Positions 26,530 to 36,139 of a stretch of DNA of 64,000 bases are shown here, in pieces; the first letter of the stretch is position 1, and every line of letters starts with the position of its first letter. This DNA comes from Nostoc linckia z4 (GTDB lineage: Bacteria; Cyanobacteriota; Cyanobacteriia; Cyanobacteriales; Nostocaceae), in contig NZ_LAHA01000045.1 of the NCBI RefSeq assembly GCF_002608075.1, positions 1 to 64,000 of the forward strand, in the 5' to 3' direction. The position numbers and the translations under genes are program-made. The notes beneath the pieces are model-generated. The model saw nothing but the letters and a program-made list of their open reading frames with translations. It had not been told where the DNA came from and made no database searches.

Positions 26530-29500
26530 TTATGCCCTGCTGTTCGTAAAAGAAATTTTGAATTGTGTTCCCTGCTGACACTGAATTTCGATCTTTCCTC
26601 TTAGCTGTTTGACTAAACCTTGGACAAGGGTGATGCCTAGCGTTTTATTTTTTTTTGTATCAAAATTTTCAGGTAAACCAATACCATTATCTCGAATAAT
26701 AAGTATTAAATTACCCTCTGATGCTTGATAAAATTTAACTTCAATTTCTCCTTCACAATTTCCAACGAAAGCGTATTTCAAAGCATTAGAAACCAGTTCA
26801 TTGATAATCAAACCACAAGGAATGGCGGTTTCGATATCGAGGCTAGCATCATCAATGCGAACTTTCAGTTTAATTTGACTGGAACTAACGTTATAGGAAT
26901 CAAATAAGTGAGTTGTTAAATCTGGTATGTATTGAGCAAAATCAATATCAGCGAGGTCTTCAGAGCGATACAATTTTTCATGAACTAAGGCAATAGAGGC
27001 GATGCGGTTTTGGCTATCGCGGAGAATTGCAGCTACTTGAGGATCTTGTGTGCGTCTGCACTGCATTTGTAGCAAACTGCTGACAATTCCTAAATTGTTC
27101 TTTACCCGATGGTGAATTTCTTTGAGTAATACCTCTTTTTCTTTCAGAGAAGCTTTGATTTTTTCCTCTGCTTGCTTATGCTCAGTAATATCTTGTTGGA
27201 CAGCGACAATGACGCTTCCATACTCAGGATGCTCAAAGACAGAACTAGTAGCACTACACCAAAAAGGCGTGCCATCTTTCTTGACATTATGAATTTCATA
27301 AGTAGCTTCACCGTGTTGGAAAACAGCAGCTCTAATTGCCTGGTTAACATCTTCAGGTGTATTGTTTTCATCGCCGTAGTTGACAATTGATACATGCTGA
27401 CCAACTAATTCCCCAGAGTCATAGCCAAACATTTGCTCGAATTTCGGATTGGCGTAGACAATAATGGCATCAGTAACTCTAATTAAGCAAATTCCCTCAG
27501 CGATGTTTCGGGTAATTACTGCTTGCAGTTCTAACATCTGTTGGGCGCGTTTGCGATCGCTGATTTCCACAATTACAAAGCCAACGCTAATGGGTTGCTC
27601 AGCCTGAGAAAGAATCGGAAAGCAGGAAACTAACCACGTCCGCTTCACACCAGGGTGTTTTGGAGTTTCGCCGTCGATTTCCACATCCAGAATCGGTTCA
27701 CCCATTGTTAAAACCTGTTGAAAGATCGGTTCTAGCTTTCGTGCCAAATCCGGGATAATCTCCCACACAGTCTTGCCAATATGCGCTGCTGCCTGAATTC
27801 CATTCATTTGTGCTAGTGCTTGATTCACCAATGTAAAATGCAACTTGCCATCAAGAACTGTTAAACCAACAGGTGCGCTACTAATAAAAGCATCCAATAA
27901 CTGTTGCTGATGAGCTAGTTCTCGTTCCAGAATTTTACGTTCTGTGATGTCAATGGCCACCCTACCCACTAATTTTTGTGCCGACAATCCCAAAATCGGA
28001 AATTTGTATACCAAAAATTCACCAGTGGTGCCGTCTGGTCGAGGAGCAGTTTCAATGACTTCAAGTACCTGATTTGTTTGTGTGGTTGCGCGGATGCGAT
28101 CTAAATGCTGCTGAGCAATTTCTGTTGGGTAGAGGTCAAATATGGATTGCCCAACCACCTGTTGGGGTTGTAATTTAAATGTACGTAAATATGTTTGGTT
28201 TAAATATACTATCTGTCCATCAGTATCAGTAATCCAAGCTAGCACCGGACTATTGTCCATAAATGCTTGGAATCGGGCTTCACTATGTCGGAGTTTTTCC
28301 TCGGCAAGTTTGCGTAAGCGAAGCTCCTGGTATACATCGCTCACGTCTCCCAGGGAACCAACTAATCGCACTGCATTTCCTTGCTCATCCCAAACAGCTT
28401 TTGCCCGCGATCGCACCCAACGATAGCTGCCATCCTTGCACCGCAGACGATACTCTACGTTATAATCTGGAGCTTGCCTACTCAAATAAGCTTCTTGTGC
28501 AGCCATGACTCTGGTGTAGTCATCAGGATGAATGCGAGTTTCCCACTCTTCATCGCCATCGCTGATTTCGTGGGGTTCGTATCCCAAAATTGCGAACCAA
28601 CGAGCCGACCGAAAGGTGCGATTGGTGCAGATGTCCCAATCCCAAATTGCTTCGTTAGTACCTGCGATGGCCAGTTGCCAACGTTTTTCACTTTGGCGTA
28701 AGGTTTCTTCAGCTGTTTGGCGATCGCGCTGCGCGGCTTGCTTTTCTGTGACATCTTGAGCAGTACCATAAAGACGAATTACTTGTCCATCGGCGTTGAA
28801 TTCTGCATGTCCAATGGCCTCGAAGTAGCAATGGGAACCATCTGGCTGTGGTACGCGGAGAATTTCTTTGTAGGACTCACCAGTGGCGATGGCTCGCTCT
28901 ACACTTTGGTGCAATTTCTGGCCATCTTCGTGATGATACAATTGCAGATTTTCTTCATAAGTCGGCTCTAAAAGTGAGGGTTGCCGATTGAAGAGGTGAA
29001 AAAGTCCCTGAGACCAAGTAATTTTACCACTGGCCAGTTCATATTCCCAATTGCCAAGGCGAGCAACTCGCTGGGATTCTTCTAGCAAAGCTTGACTTTT
29101 ACGTAGCGTTTCTTCTGTTTGTTTGCGTTGGGTGATGTCTCGCCCTTCAGGAATCAACAAAACCACTTGACCGCTTTCGTTTTGTAGGGGACGTAGGGAA
29201 AAATCAATGGTTGCTATTTGGTTATTTGCCCCAATCACATCAACTTCGTAACGGATAAACTCACCTTGAGCTGCACGGGCGATGGCTTGTTTTAATTGTT
29301 CTTGGGTTTGTGGTGAAATCGTCCACCAGTGTGTTTCCCAAAAAGGACGGTTGACGACATCTTCTAGCTTCAGTCCACCAAAACTCAGTGCAGTCTGATT
29401 TGCTTCTAGCAAAATGCCATCTGGTGTCAATAAACCTGTGAATTGGAAAGTGTTATTGAAGATGGCGCGAAATCGGCGATCGCTTTCCTCTAATGCCGCA

Positions 29501-30126
29501 GTGCGTTCCTGGACTTTGGCTTCTAACTGAGCGTTGAGGCTTTGGAGATTGTGGTAAAGTTCGGCTTGTTGAATGGCGATGGCTAGTTGCACCGTCAATT
29601 GTTTGAGCAATTCCACTTCAAATGTCTGCCATTGTCGCGGCGCAGAACATTGATGAACGATAAAAAGTCCCCACAGTTCCAATGTTGGAGTTTCTTTGTT
29701 CTTGAGCAAAATCGGCACCACTAAACTTGCCTTTACCTGAAACTGCTCTAATAATTGAAGGTGGCACTCACTTAAACCCGCTTCGTAGATGTTCGTCGCT
29801 ATCCAGATTTTTCCATGACTATATTCTTCCCTCTGGCTTTGCTGCAAACAAGTATCTTCAATTTCCAGTTCTGAGACTTTTATCCATTCAGGTAAAACCG
29901 ACTCTGCTACAACACTACCCCTCATTTGAGGTTTTAACTGATAAACTAATGCCCGATCCGCCTTGAGTAACTGGCGGAGTTCTTGAACACTGGTATTCAA
30001 AATGTCTTGCAGCTGCAAAGATTGGCGGATATGTAGAGCGATGGCTCCCACTAGCCGTTGTTGTTCCTGCTGCTGTTCTATCTGCTGTATTAACTGCATT
30101 TGCTTGATTGCCCCATGAAGGGACAA
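26530..30126 (-). CDS. Multi-sensor histidine kinase (GAF, several PAS, HisKA_2)
   Basis: The 1,198-residue soluble kinase has an N-terminal GAF domain (about 25-190, LLKADRALVYQLKP), a coiled coil, then about six PAS/PAC repeats, several ending in ITQRKQ or ITERK, and a HisKA_2-type dimerisation domain with EIHHRVKNNLGIVSSLLQMQ followed by HATPase_c. The Cys-containing chromophore site of phytochromes is not evident in the GAF domain. The frame opens with TTG at 30126; ATG 30099 (MQLIQQIEQQQEQ) is an equally good start. It precedes the receiver-PAS kinase by 7 bp. The signal sensed is unknown. Confidence 0.88.
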   Translation of the reverse strand: MSLHGAIKQMQLIQQIEQQQEQQRLVGAIALHIRQSLQLQDILNTSVQELRQLLKADRALVYQLKPQMRGSVVAESVLPEWIKVSELEIEDTCLQQSQREEYSHGKIWIATNIYEAGLSECHLQLLEQFQVKASLVVPILLKNKETPTLELWGLFIVHQCSAPRQWQTFEVELLKQLTVQLAIAIQQAELYHNLQSLNAQLEAKVQERTAALEESDRRFRAIFNNTFQFTGLLTPDGILLEANQTALSFGGLKLEDVVNRPFWETHWWTISPQTQEQLKQAIARAAQGEFIRYEVDVIGANNQIATIDFSLRPLQNESGQVVLLIPEGRDITQRKQTEETLRKSQALLEESQRVARLGNWEYELASGKITWSQGLFHLFNRQPSLLEPTYEENLQLYHHEDGQKLHQSVERAIATGESYKEILRVPQPDGSHCYFEAIGHAEFNADGQVIRLYGTAQDVTEKQAAQRDRQTAEETLRQSEKRWQLAIAGTNEAIWDWDICTNRTFRSARWFAILGYEPHEISDGDEEWETRIHPDDYTRVMAAQEAYLSRQAPDYNVEYRLRCKDGSYRWVRSRAKAVWDEQGNAVRLVGSLGDVSDVYQELRLRKLAEEKLRHSEARFQAFMDNSPVLAWITDTDGQIVYLNQTYLRTFKLQPQQVVGQSIFDLYPTEIAQQHLDRIRATTQTNQVLEVIETAPRPDGTTGEFLVYKFPILGLSAQKLVGRVAIDITERKILERELAHQQQLLDAFISSAPVGLTVLDGKLHFTLVNQALAQMNGIQAAAHIGKTVWEIIPDLARKLEPIFQQVLTMGEPILDVEIDGETPKHPGVKRTWLVSCFPILSQAEQPISVGFVIVEISDRKRAQQMLELQAVITRNIAEGICLIRVTDAIIVYANPKFEQMFGYDSGELVGQHVSIVNYGDENNTPEDVNQAIRAAVFQHGEATYEIHNVKKDGTPFWCSATSSVFEHPEYGSVIVAVQQDITEHKQAEEKIKASLKEKEVLLKEIHHRVKNNLGIVSSLLQMQCRRTQDPQVAAILRDSQNRIASIALVHEKLYRSEDLADIDFAQYIPDLTTHLFDSYNVSSSQIKLKVRIDDASLDIETAIPCGLIINELVSNALKYAFVGNCEGEIEVKFYQASEGNLILIIRDNGIGLPENFDTKKNKTLGITLVQGLVKQLRGKIEIQCQQGTQFKISFTNSRA

Positions 30127-30137
30127 TTACTCAATTT

Positions 30138-30220
30138 ACGGGGACTTCCAAATAAAAAAATATTCCATTATTTAGATATATAGTTTTTTTCTCTCCCCTG
30201 CTCCCTGCTGAGAGTTCCCC
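30138..30220. repeat. Inverted-repeat element, GGGACTTCC family, shortened copy 3
   Basis: It begins GGGGACTTCCAAATAAAAAA and ends near GAGAGTTCCCC. Compared with other copies the heptamer centre is replaced by TCTCCCCTGCTCCCTGCT. It sits between the divergent multi-PAS kinase and ldpA, and may carry part of either promoter region. Confidence 0.55.
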
Positions 30221-30331
30221 ATCCTCTTGCCAATGCCCCATGCCCCATGCCCCATACCCCAAATTACCAAATCCGGACTTTTTATTGATTACACACTACT
30301 ATTTTTAGTCTCAGAAACGCATAATAGAAAT

Positions 30332-31507
30332 GTGACCGATCTGTTCGCCCCTTTACAATCTCTAAAACTTGGTCACTGGTTCAAGCTCATCTGCGGAGCC
30401 AGTTTCCAGCATCTGCCGGCAGTCAGAAGTTTAACGTTAGCCTACACTTTGGCGGGCGCTGACTGCATAGATGTGGCTGCCGATCCGGCGGTAATTGCAG
30501 CAGCACAAGCGGCGCTACGAATAGCCAAGGATTTGGCTGGGGATGCCCAAGGGCGAGGCTTTGGCTACAAAGGCAATTCACCTTTTTTAATGGTCAGCCT
30601 GAATGATGGAGAAGACCCTCATTTTCGTAAGGCAGAATTTAATCATACTCAGTGCCCTACAGACTGCCCTAGACCCTGTGAAAGGGTTTGTCCGGCACAA
30701 GCAATCGTGTTTAACAGTATAAAACAAGAATTTTCGGGAGTAGTAGCCGAGAAATGCTATGGCTGTGGTCGTTGTATACCAGTTTGTCCATATGATATAA
30801 TTTATACAAATTCATATATGTCAACGCCGGGAGCGATCGCGCCATTGGTAATGTCAACGGGAGTAGATGCCGTAGAAATCCATACAAAAGTTGGGCGGTT
30901 GGCAGAATTTGAGCGATTATGGCAAGCAATTTTACCGTGGGTTGATACACTAAAGGTAGTAGCCATAAGTTGTCCCGATGGCGAGGGGATGACTGATTAC
31001 TTAAAAGCGCTGTATAAACTAATTACCCCACTCAAAAGTGCTTTAATTTGGCAAACCGACGGTCGCCCCATGAGCGGTGACATCGGTGATGGCACCACCC
31101 TAGCAGCGGTGAAATTAGGGCAAAAAGTTTTGGCAGCTAAGTTACCGGGATATGTGCAGTTGGCAGGCGGCACAAATAGCTATACCGTTGCCAAGTTAAA
31201 GGCAATGGCACTGCTCAAACAGGCAGGGGAAGAGGACACGGGGACGCGGGGACGCTCTGACACGGAGAATTCTTTCACAGCATCAGAGCGTCTCCCAGTC
31301 TTTGCGTCACATATCGCTGGAATTGCCTACGGTAGCTACGCCCGTGTACTGCTGTCACCCATTCTTGAACAATTAGAAAACAAGGAGGTGAGTAAAACCA
31401 ATTTTCAAACTACAGTTCATTTAGAAGAAGATGAGGAATTACTTTGGCAAGCTGTAGAGCTAGCCCATTCTCTCGTTTCCCAGATCAAGTCACAGCAGGA
31501 GTATTAA
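30332..31507 (+). CDS. ldpA: LdpA, 4Fe-4S protein of circadian input
   Basis: LdpA is the iron-sulfur protein that links redox state to the circadian clock in Synechococcus. The protein from GTG 30332 has about 391 residues, beginning VTDLFAPLQSLKLGHWFKLI. Two cysteine clusters, CPTDCPRPCERVCPA and CYGCGRCIPVCPYD, fit two 4Fe-4S sites. An ATG at 30227 would add 35 residues, but that extension is a translated CATGCCC tandem repeat, so the GTG is preferred. Around residues 300-330 an insert (GEEDTGTRGRSDTEN) is encoded by a GGGGACGCGGGGACG-type dispersed repeat. No clock genes are nearby. Confidence 0.88.
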   Translation: MTDLFAPLQSLKLGHWFKLICGASFQHLPAVRSLTLAYTLAGADCIDVAADPAVIAAAQAALRIAKDLAGDAQGRGFGYKGNSPFLMVSLNDGEDPHFRKAEFNHTQCPTDCPRPCERVCPAQAIVFNSIKQEFSGVVAEKCYGCGRCIPVCPYDIIYTNSYMSTPGAIAPLVMSTGVDAVEIHTKVGRLAEFERLWQAILPWVDTLKVVAISCPDGEGMTDYLKALYKLITPLKSALIWQTDGRPMSGDIGDGTTLAAVKLGQKVLAAKLPGYVQLAGGTNSYTVAKLKAMALLKQAGEEDTGTRGRSDTENSFTASERLPVFASHIAGIAYGSYARVLLSPILEQLENKEVSKTNFQTTVHLEEDEELLWQAVELAHSLVSQIKSQQEY

Positions 31508-31664
31508 GCTATTGAGCTTTGAAATTGCAGTTTTGATGCTATTGACTGCTGATGGTTAACTCTCAACAGTCAATACCAAAAGACGTGCTGCCTTAAATGC
31601 GCGATAACTTAATTACTCGGTTCTCCTGCACGCAAATGTCCTCGCTATCTCTCTCATAGAAAGC

Positions 31665-33395
31665 ATGACGATTACAGACGATCTCCAAAAGTTATTAGAC
31701 ATTTTGCCCCAAGACCTGCGACAAGTACTAGAGAGTCATCCCAAACGAGATAGTTTAGTTGAAGTGGTCTTGGATTTGGGTCGCCGTCCAGAAGCTCGCT
31801 TTCCCAATCAAGCTGAGTATCTGAGCGAAACACCCGTTACTCAAGAACAGATAGATGATTGCATTGAGCGAGTTGGAATCTTTGGCGGAGATAATCGGGC
31901 AGGAATTGAGCAAACTTTGCATCGGATCAGCGCCATCCGCAACCGCACAGGCAAGATTATTGGTTTGACCTGTCGCGTCGGTCGGGCGGTGTTTGGAACC
32001 ATCGGTATGATCCGCGATTTGGTAGAAACTGGTAAATCGATTCTCATGCTGGGGCGTCCAGGTGTGGGCAAAACCACTGCCCTACGGGAAATTGCCCGTG
32101 TTTTAGCGGATGAACTGCAAAAGCGAGTAGTGATTATTGATACATCCAATGAAATAGCTGGGGATGGTGATGTTGCCCACCCCGCCATTGGTCGCGCTCG
32201 ACGGATGCAAGTAGCTCATCCAAACCAACAGCATCAAGTGATGATTGAAGCAGTGGAAAACCACATGCCAGAAGTCATTGTCATTGATGAAATTGGCACG
32301 GAACTGGAAGCTTTAGCAGCTCGTACCATTGCCGAACGCGGTGTACAGTTGGTAGGTACTGCCCACGGGAATCAGATTGAAAACCTGATCAAAAACCCCA
32401 CCCTGGCTGATTTAGTTGGGGGTATCCAAGCTGTGACTCTGGGAGACGACGAAGCTAGACGCCGGGGTTCGCAAAAAACTGTTTTGGAACGCAAAGCCCC
32501 TCCCACCTTTGAAATTGCTGTGGAAATGTTGGAACGGCAACGTTGGGTAATACACGAAAGCGTTGCTGACACAGTAGATAATCTGTTGCGGGGTCGTCAG
32601 CCTAATCCACAAACAAGAACCGTTGATGACCAGGGGAAAGTTGCCATTACACGACAATTAGCCGTTGTTAATGGTCGCGGAGGGCATCTAGCAGCAGGGG
32701 AAGAATCTTTTCCTTCCGGGCGACAGTCCAACGGCTGGCGTTCATCCGGACAAATGCTAGCACTGCCCCAGTTGCCTGTGGAGCGGGTAACTGGGCGCAG
32801 TGAGTTTGACCGCTTGCTGGATGAATCCTTCAACTATTCTGAAAGCATTGATTTGGATGCTACTAGACAGTCGGGGCCAAATGGTGAAGATTTACCACTG
32901 CACATTTACCCCTATGGCGTTAGCCGCCACCAACTCGAACAGGTAATCAGCGTGTTAACTTTACCTGTGGTCTTGACAAAAGATATAGATAGTGCAGATG
33001 CAATTTTAGCACTGCGATCGCATGTCAAAAATCATGCCAAATTACGCCAAATGGCCAAAGCCCGTCATGTGCCTATCCACATGATAAAATCCAGCACCAT
33101 TCCTCAAATTACCCGTGGTTTGCGGCGGTTGCTGAACATCGACGACCCAGAACTGGCCGACGACCGAGAACTGCAACTGTTTTTGCACAGTGGTAGCGAT
33201 GACGAAATGGACGCCTTGGAAGAAGCTAGACTTGCTGTAGAGCAAATTGTCATTCCCAAAGGACAACCAGTGGAATTATTGCCACGTTCTCCCCAAGTCC
33301 GAAAAATGCAACATGAGTTGGTAGAACACTATCGACTCAAGTCTCACAGCTTTGGCGAAGAACCAAATCGTCGCCTCAGGATTTATCCGGCGTAA
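31665..33395 (+). CDS. ycf45: Ycf45-family AAA ATPase with R3H domain
   Basis: The 576-residue protein matches the conserved cyanobacterial and plastid Ycf45 family. It has a GspE/SpoIIIAA-like ATPase core with Walker A LGRPGVGKTTALREIA near residue 128 and Walker B VIVIDEIGTELEA near 202. A middle linker is followed by a C-terminal R3H nucleic-acid-binding domain (HYRLKSHSFGEEPNRRLRIYP). The biochemical role is not settled; binding of single-stranded nucleic acid is inferred from R3H. It follows ldpA on the same strand after about 160 bp and is closed by a strong hairpin. Confidence 0.9.
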   Translation: MTITDDLQKLLDILPQDLRQVLESHPKRDSLVEVVLDLGRRPEARFPNQAEYLSETPVTQEQIDDCIERVGIFGGDNRAGIEQTLHRISAIRNRTGKIIGLTCRVGRAVFGTIGMIRDLVETGKSILMLGRPGVGKTTALREIARVLADELQKRVVIIDTSNEIAGDGDVAHPAIGRARRMQVAHPNQQHQVMIEAVENHMPEVIVIDEIGTELEALAARTIAERGVQLVGTAHGNQIENLIKNPTLADLVGGIQAVTLGDDEARRRGSQKTVLERKAPPTFEIAVEMLERQRWVIHESVADTVDNLLRGRQPNPQTRTVDDQGKVAITRQLAVVNGRGGHLAAGEESFPSGRQSNGWRSSGQMLALPQLPVERVTGRSEFDRLLDESFNYSESIDLDATRQSGPNGEDLPLHIYPYGVSRHQLEQVISVLTLPVVLTKDIDSADAILALRSHVKNHAKLRQMAKARHVPIHMIKSSTIPQITRGLRRLLNIDDPELADDRELQLFLHSGSDDEMDALEEARLAVEQIVIPKGQPVELLPRSPQVRKMQHELVEHYRLKSHSFGEEPNRRLRIYPA

Positions 33396-33407
33396 CTTGA
33401 CTTTAAA

Positions 33408-33434
33408 CCCCTCTCCAAATGGGAGAGGGGATTT
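33408..33434 (+). terminator. Terminator-like hairpin after ycf45
   Basis: CCCCTCTCC (33408-33416) pairs with GGGAGAGGGG (33421-33430) over an AAAT loop and is followed by ATTT. The hairpin is strong though the T-tract is short. It separates ycf45 from the convergent gene and may serve both directions. Confidence 0.6.
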
Positions 33435-33452
33435 ACATATTAGTAAGCTATT

Positions 33453-35417
33453 TCACTGTAAGTTCTTAACTTCAGTTGCACTCAAAGCACGATTATAGAT
33501 GCGGACTTCATCAATTAATCCATTAAAGCGATCGCCCAATGGTGTCCCCTCACCATAGTTCTCGGCTGCACCAATAGTTACTGGATTGTTATCTACTAAT
33601 ATGTTGCCAGTAAGCGGGCTACTACCAATTTGAACACCATCAACATAAAGACGGAGCATACTCCCATCGTATGTCCCTACCATATGTACCCAGCGATCGG
33701 TAGTTGGCGAACCTTCGTAAACATTACCTTCACCATCACTGGTGCCTATTTCCCATTTATACTTCATTACTTGATTGCGCGGGCCAAACCCCAAAAAGAA
33801 TTGATCGGGATGAAGAGAGTCGCCAATCTGTCTATTTACAACAGCCCTAAAACCCACTGGTTGAACATTTGGACGTACCCAGGCTGAGACAGTGATTTGA
33901 TTAGTCATAGAGTTAATACTAGCTGAAGCAGGTATACTGGCATGGGAGCTATTGCTTCCTGTCACTTGAAGAGCTTGGCCATATAGACCAACCGTTCTGC
34001 TGGAATTAATTAACGATCCGCTATTATTATTGCCAGAGCTGTCTAAAACAGTATTACCTGTCGCTTCTTCAAATTTCCAATAGCCTACTAATCCACTTGA
34101 GGTATTATTATCGGAATTGAATGTCCAACTGTTAATATCTTGAGCATTAAATCGAGATCCTGTCCCAGCAGTAAAGCCAACAAAGGCTTGGGAACCGAGA
34201 ACAGAAGTTAAATCAATCTCGTAGGAAAGTGCTGCTTTGGCGGTTGGAAGTTTAGTCGAACTTTGAGAAAGGAAAACATCCAGTTTGTCGGTATTACCGT
34301 TGTACTCAATCCAAGCATTAATTGGCGTACCGGAGTTCAGATCGATTGGCGTACCTGAGTTTGAATCAGTGACATTACTGGTGGTTGCAAGCGCAGCAGT
34401 TACATTACCATCTCGCAGCACAGCAATGTTGTTGTTGTTAGGATCTGTTGCATTCTTAAAAGTGTCAAACTTAATCGCTAAACTCTGAGTAATAGGGCTG
34501 ACAGTCCCGCCATAGCCCAAATTGCCACCTCTACTACCGATAGCATTGGCCTTTGCTGGACTATTTTGCAACACAAAGGTAAATCCATCAGATCCAAGAG
34601 TTCCACCTCTCAATTGAAATTGAAACTGGGTTTGAAAGGAGGTGTCAGTATCCAATGCAATGGGGGTAGTATAGAAAACACTACCCGTCTTAGATGCAGA
34701 AGCTGGAGTCAAACGCAGTGCAGTACCAAACTTGGCCGAACTGCCATTAAATTTGAGTCCACTCGTGCTGGCAAAATTCGTGAAGTCAAAGCTAGCCAGC
34801 ACCCCATTATAGGTATTTAAAAGCGAAGGCTGGATGGCTAGAGGAGATTCAATTGTACCAGTTGCGTACTCTAGCACCCAGTTGCCACCTTGAGATACAT
34901 TCCCAGTTAGATCTGTTGATGCAGCTACATCAGCCCCAGTCAATTGCCCCAATTCGGAAACAAAGGTACTCCCCACTGTACCTGCGGCAACATTACAACC
35001 GTACAGCAAGATATCGGCATCAGGCGCTAAAGCATCTGCCCAGGTTCGTAAGTCTTGACTTCGGCTGCTGAGTGTCTGAAGATTGACTACAGAATCCCCA
35101 AGCTCCAGTTGACCAGAACTGCCGTGGGAAATAATATGAACTCCTAAAAGATCGTCATAATTAGAGAGCGTCTCAGTTATTTGTGTAATACTATCTTGCT
35201 CAGACTGAAGCGGAATAATCAGGTCAGCAGTTAAACCTTGAAGAATTTGTTCTACCTCAGGAATACTTAAATCGACGAAAGCAATTGACTGAGGATTTAC
35301 TAACTGTGGCTCAGTTAACAATAAGTTGGCACTCAAGTTCGACCCTAGACTTTGACTTGAGGGAAAACCAGTAAACAAAGCAGAATTATCGAAATCAGAA
35401 AAGTTTGTCTCAAACAT
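33453..35417 (-). CDS. DUF4347 / L-type lectin-like / LamG surface protein
   Basis: The 654-residue protein has three parts. Residues 40-200 form a DUF4347 domain with a His motif (GVHIISHGSSGQL) and a Cys motif (LLYGCNVAAG), a His/Cys arrangement like clan CD peptidase or CHAT folds. Residues 205-435 look like a legume-lectin-type beta sandwich (DGFTFVLQNS, LAIKFDTFKN). Residues 440-650 are a LamG/concanavalin-like domain (GLVGYWKFEEATGNTVLDSS, RLYVDGVQIGS, GLIDEVRIYNRALS). No classical signal peptide is visible; DUF4347 proteins are often exported by type I systems, but no C-terminal RTX repeats are seen here. A role in surface binding is inferred. Confidence 0.8.
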   Translation of the reverse strand: MFETNFSDFDNSALFTGFPSSQSLGSNLSANLLLTEPQLVNPQSIAFVDLSIPEVEQILQGLTADLIIPLQSEQDSITQITETLSNYDDLLGVHIISHGSSGQLELGDSVVNLQTLSSRSQDLRTWADALAPDADILLYGCNVAAGTVGSTFVSELGQLTGADVAASTDLTGNVSQGGNWVLEYATGTIESPLAIQPSLLNTYNGVLASFDFTNFASTSGLKFNGSSAKFGTALRLTPASASKTGSVFYTTPIALDTDTSFQTQFQFQLRGGTLGSDGFTFVLQNSPAKANAIGSRGGNLGYGGTVSPITQSLAIKFDTFKNATDPNNNNIAVLRDGNVTAALATTSNVTDSNSGTPIDLNSGTPINAWIEYNGNTDKLDVFLSQSSTKLPTAKAALSYEIDLTSVLGSQAFVGFTAGTGSRFNAQDINSWTFNSDNNTSSGLVGYWKFEEATGNTVLDSSGNNNSGSLINSSRTVGLYGQALQVTGSNSSHASIPASASINSMTNQITVSAWVRPNVQPVGFRAVVNRQIGDSLHPDQFFLGFGPRNQVMKYKWEIGTSDGEGNVYEGSPTTDRWVHMVGTYDGSMLRLYVDGVQIGSSPLTGNILVDNNPVTIGAAENYGEGTPLGDRFNGLIDEVRIYNRALSATEVKNLQ

Positions 35418-36139
35418 ATATGAGGCTTCTGGAATAGACTTGTATGAAAATTAAATTTCTGACAAACAAGAGGAAGCAACTCCTTGAAACCACCTACATT
35501 CCGCAGCTAGGGTGAGGGATGAGGCAATACTACTCGGTTAACGATTTTTAACTCGGCATTGGGGAAAGGGGAAAAGGTTAAAGGGTAAAGGTTAAAGGTT
35601 TTTCTTTCCCCTTTCCCCTTGTCCTTTTCCCCAAAACCCGACAAGTATTGAGGGATGAGGAGTATGAGATTTTCTAAGTATCACATCAAAAACACATTCA
35701 ATTAGCCAGTTATTTATAAAGTATTAATAAAATTATACTTACGTGTATTATTGGTGTACCTCATGTACCTCAAAAGTTCTGTATTCGTTGTGCAATTAAA
35801 CTATTGACTGGATGCAGAATCTTATTTGGCTCTCAGTAATCTTTGAAACAGGCTGTTAGCTGTGATGTTATTCCTCTTTTTCTCACCGTTCGCGCAATTA
35901 ATGTTAATCCTGCATCAGATGTTACAGGTTCACCCTTAAAATTAATTACAACTGGACATGACTTTACTTGTTCAAATACGAACTGTTCTGGGATACAATC
36001 GTTTTTATTTGAGGGTCATACTTCAAACTGGTGGAATTGTTGTGCAATATGCATTTTGGCAGTTTTTGACCCCTATTTCTTCAAGCTTTGTGAGAAATCC
36101 AGGTATATGACCCACAGTGTAAAATCTCAATTACTCAAG
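35418..36139. other. Intergenic region with repeat element, no convincing gene
   Basis: A purine/pyrimidine-rich element lies at about 35532-35652, with AAAGGGGAAAAGGTTAAAGG mirrored by CTTTCCCCTTGTCC and flanked by CAATACTACTCGG and CCCGACAAGTATTG. The rest, up to the convergent end of the next gene, shows only short frames without homology that I recognise. Confidence 0.6.

Noticed and set aside
27241..27275. TGGCACGCCTTTTTGG, partial sigma-54-like match in a kinase gene
   Set aside because: The -12 GC is absent and it is inside coding sequence.
28142..28971. Overlapping + strand frames opposite the multi-PAS kinase
   Set aside because: They are shadows of the long minus-strand kinase gene and show no family motif.
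33027..33046. Near match to a sigma-54 promoter (TGGCATGATTTTTGAC, minus strand)
   Set aside because: It lies inside the ycf45 coding region, lacks the essential GC of the -12 element and faces no gene start.
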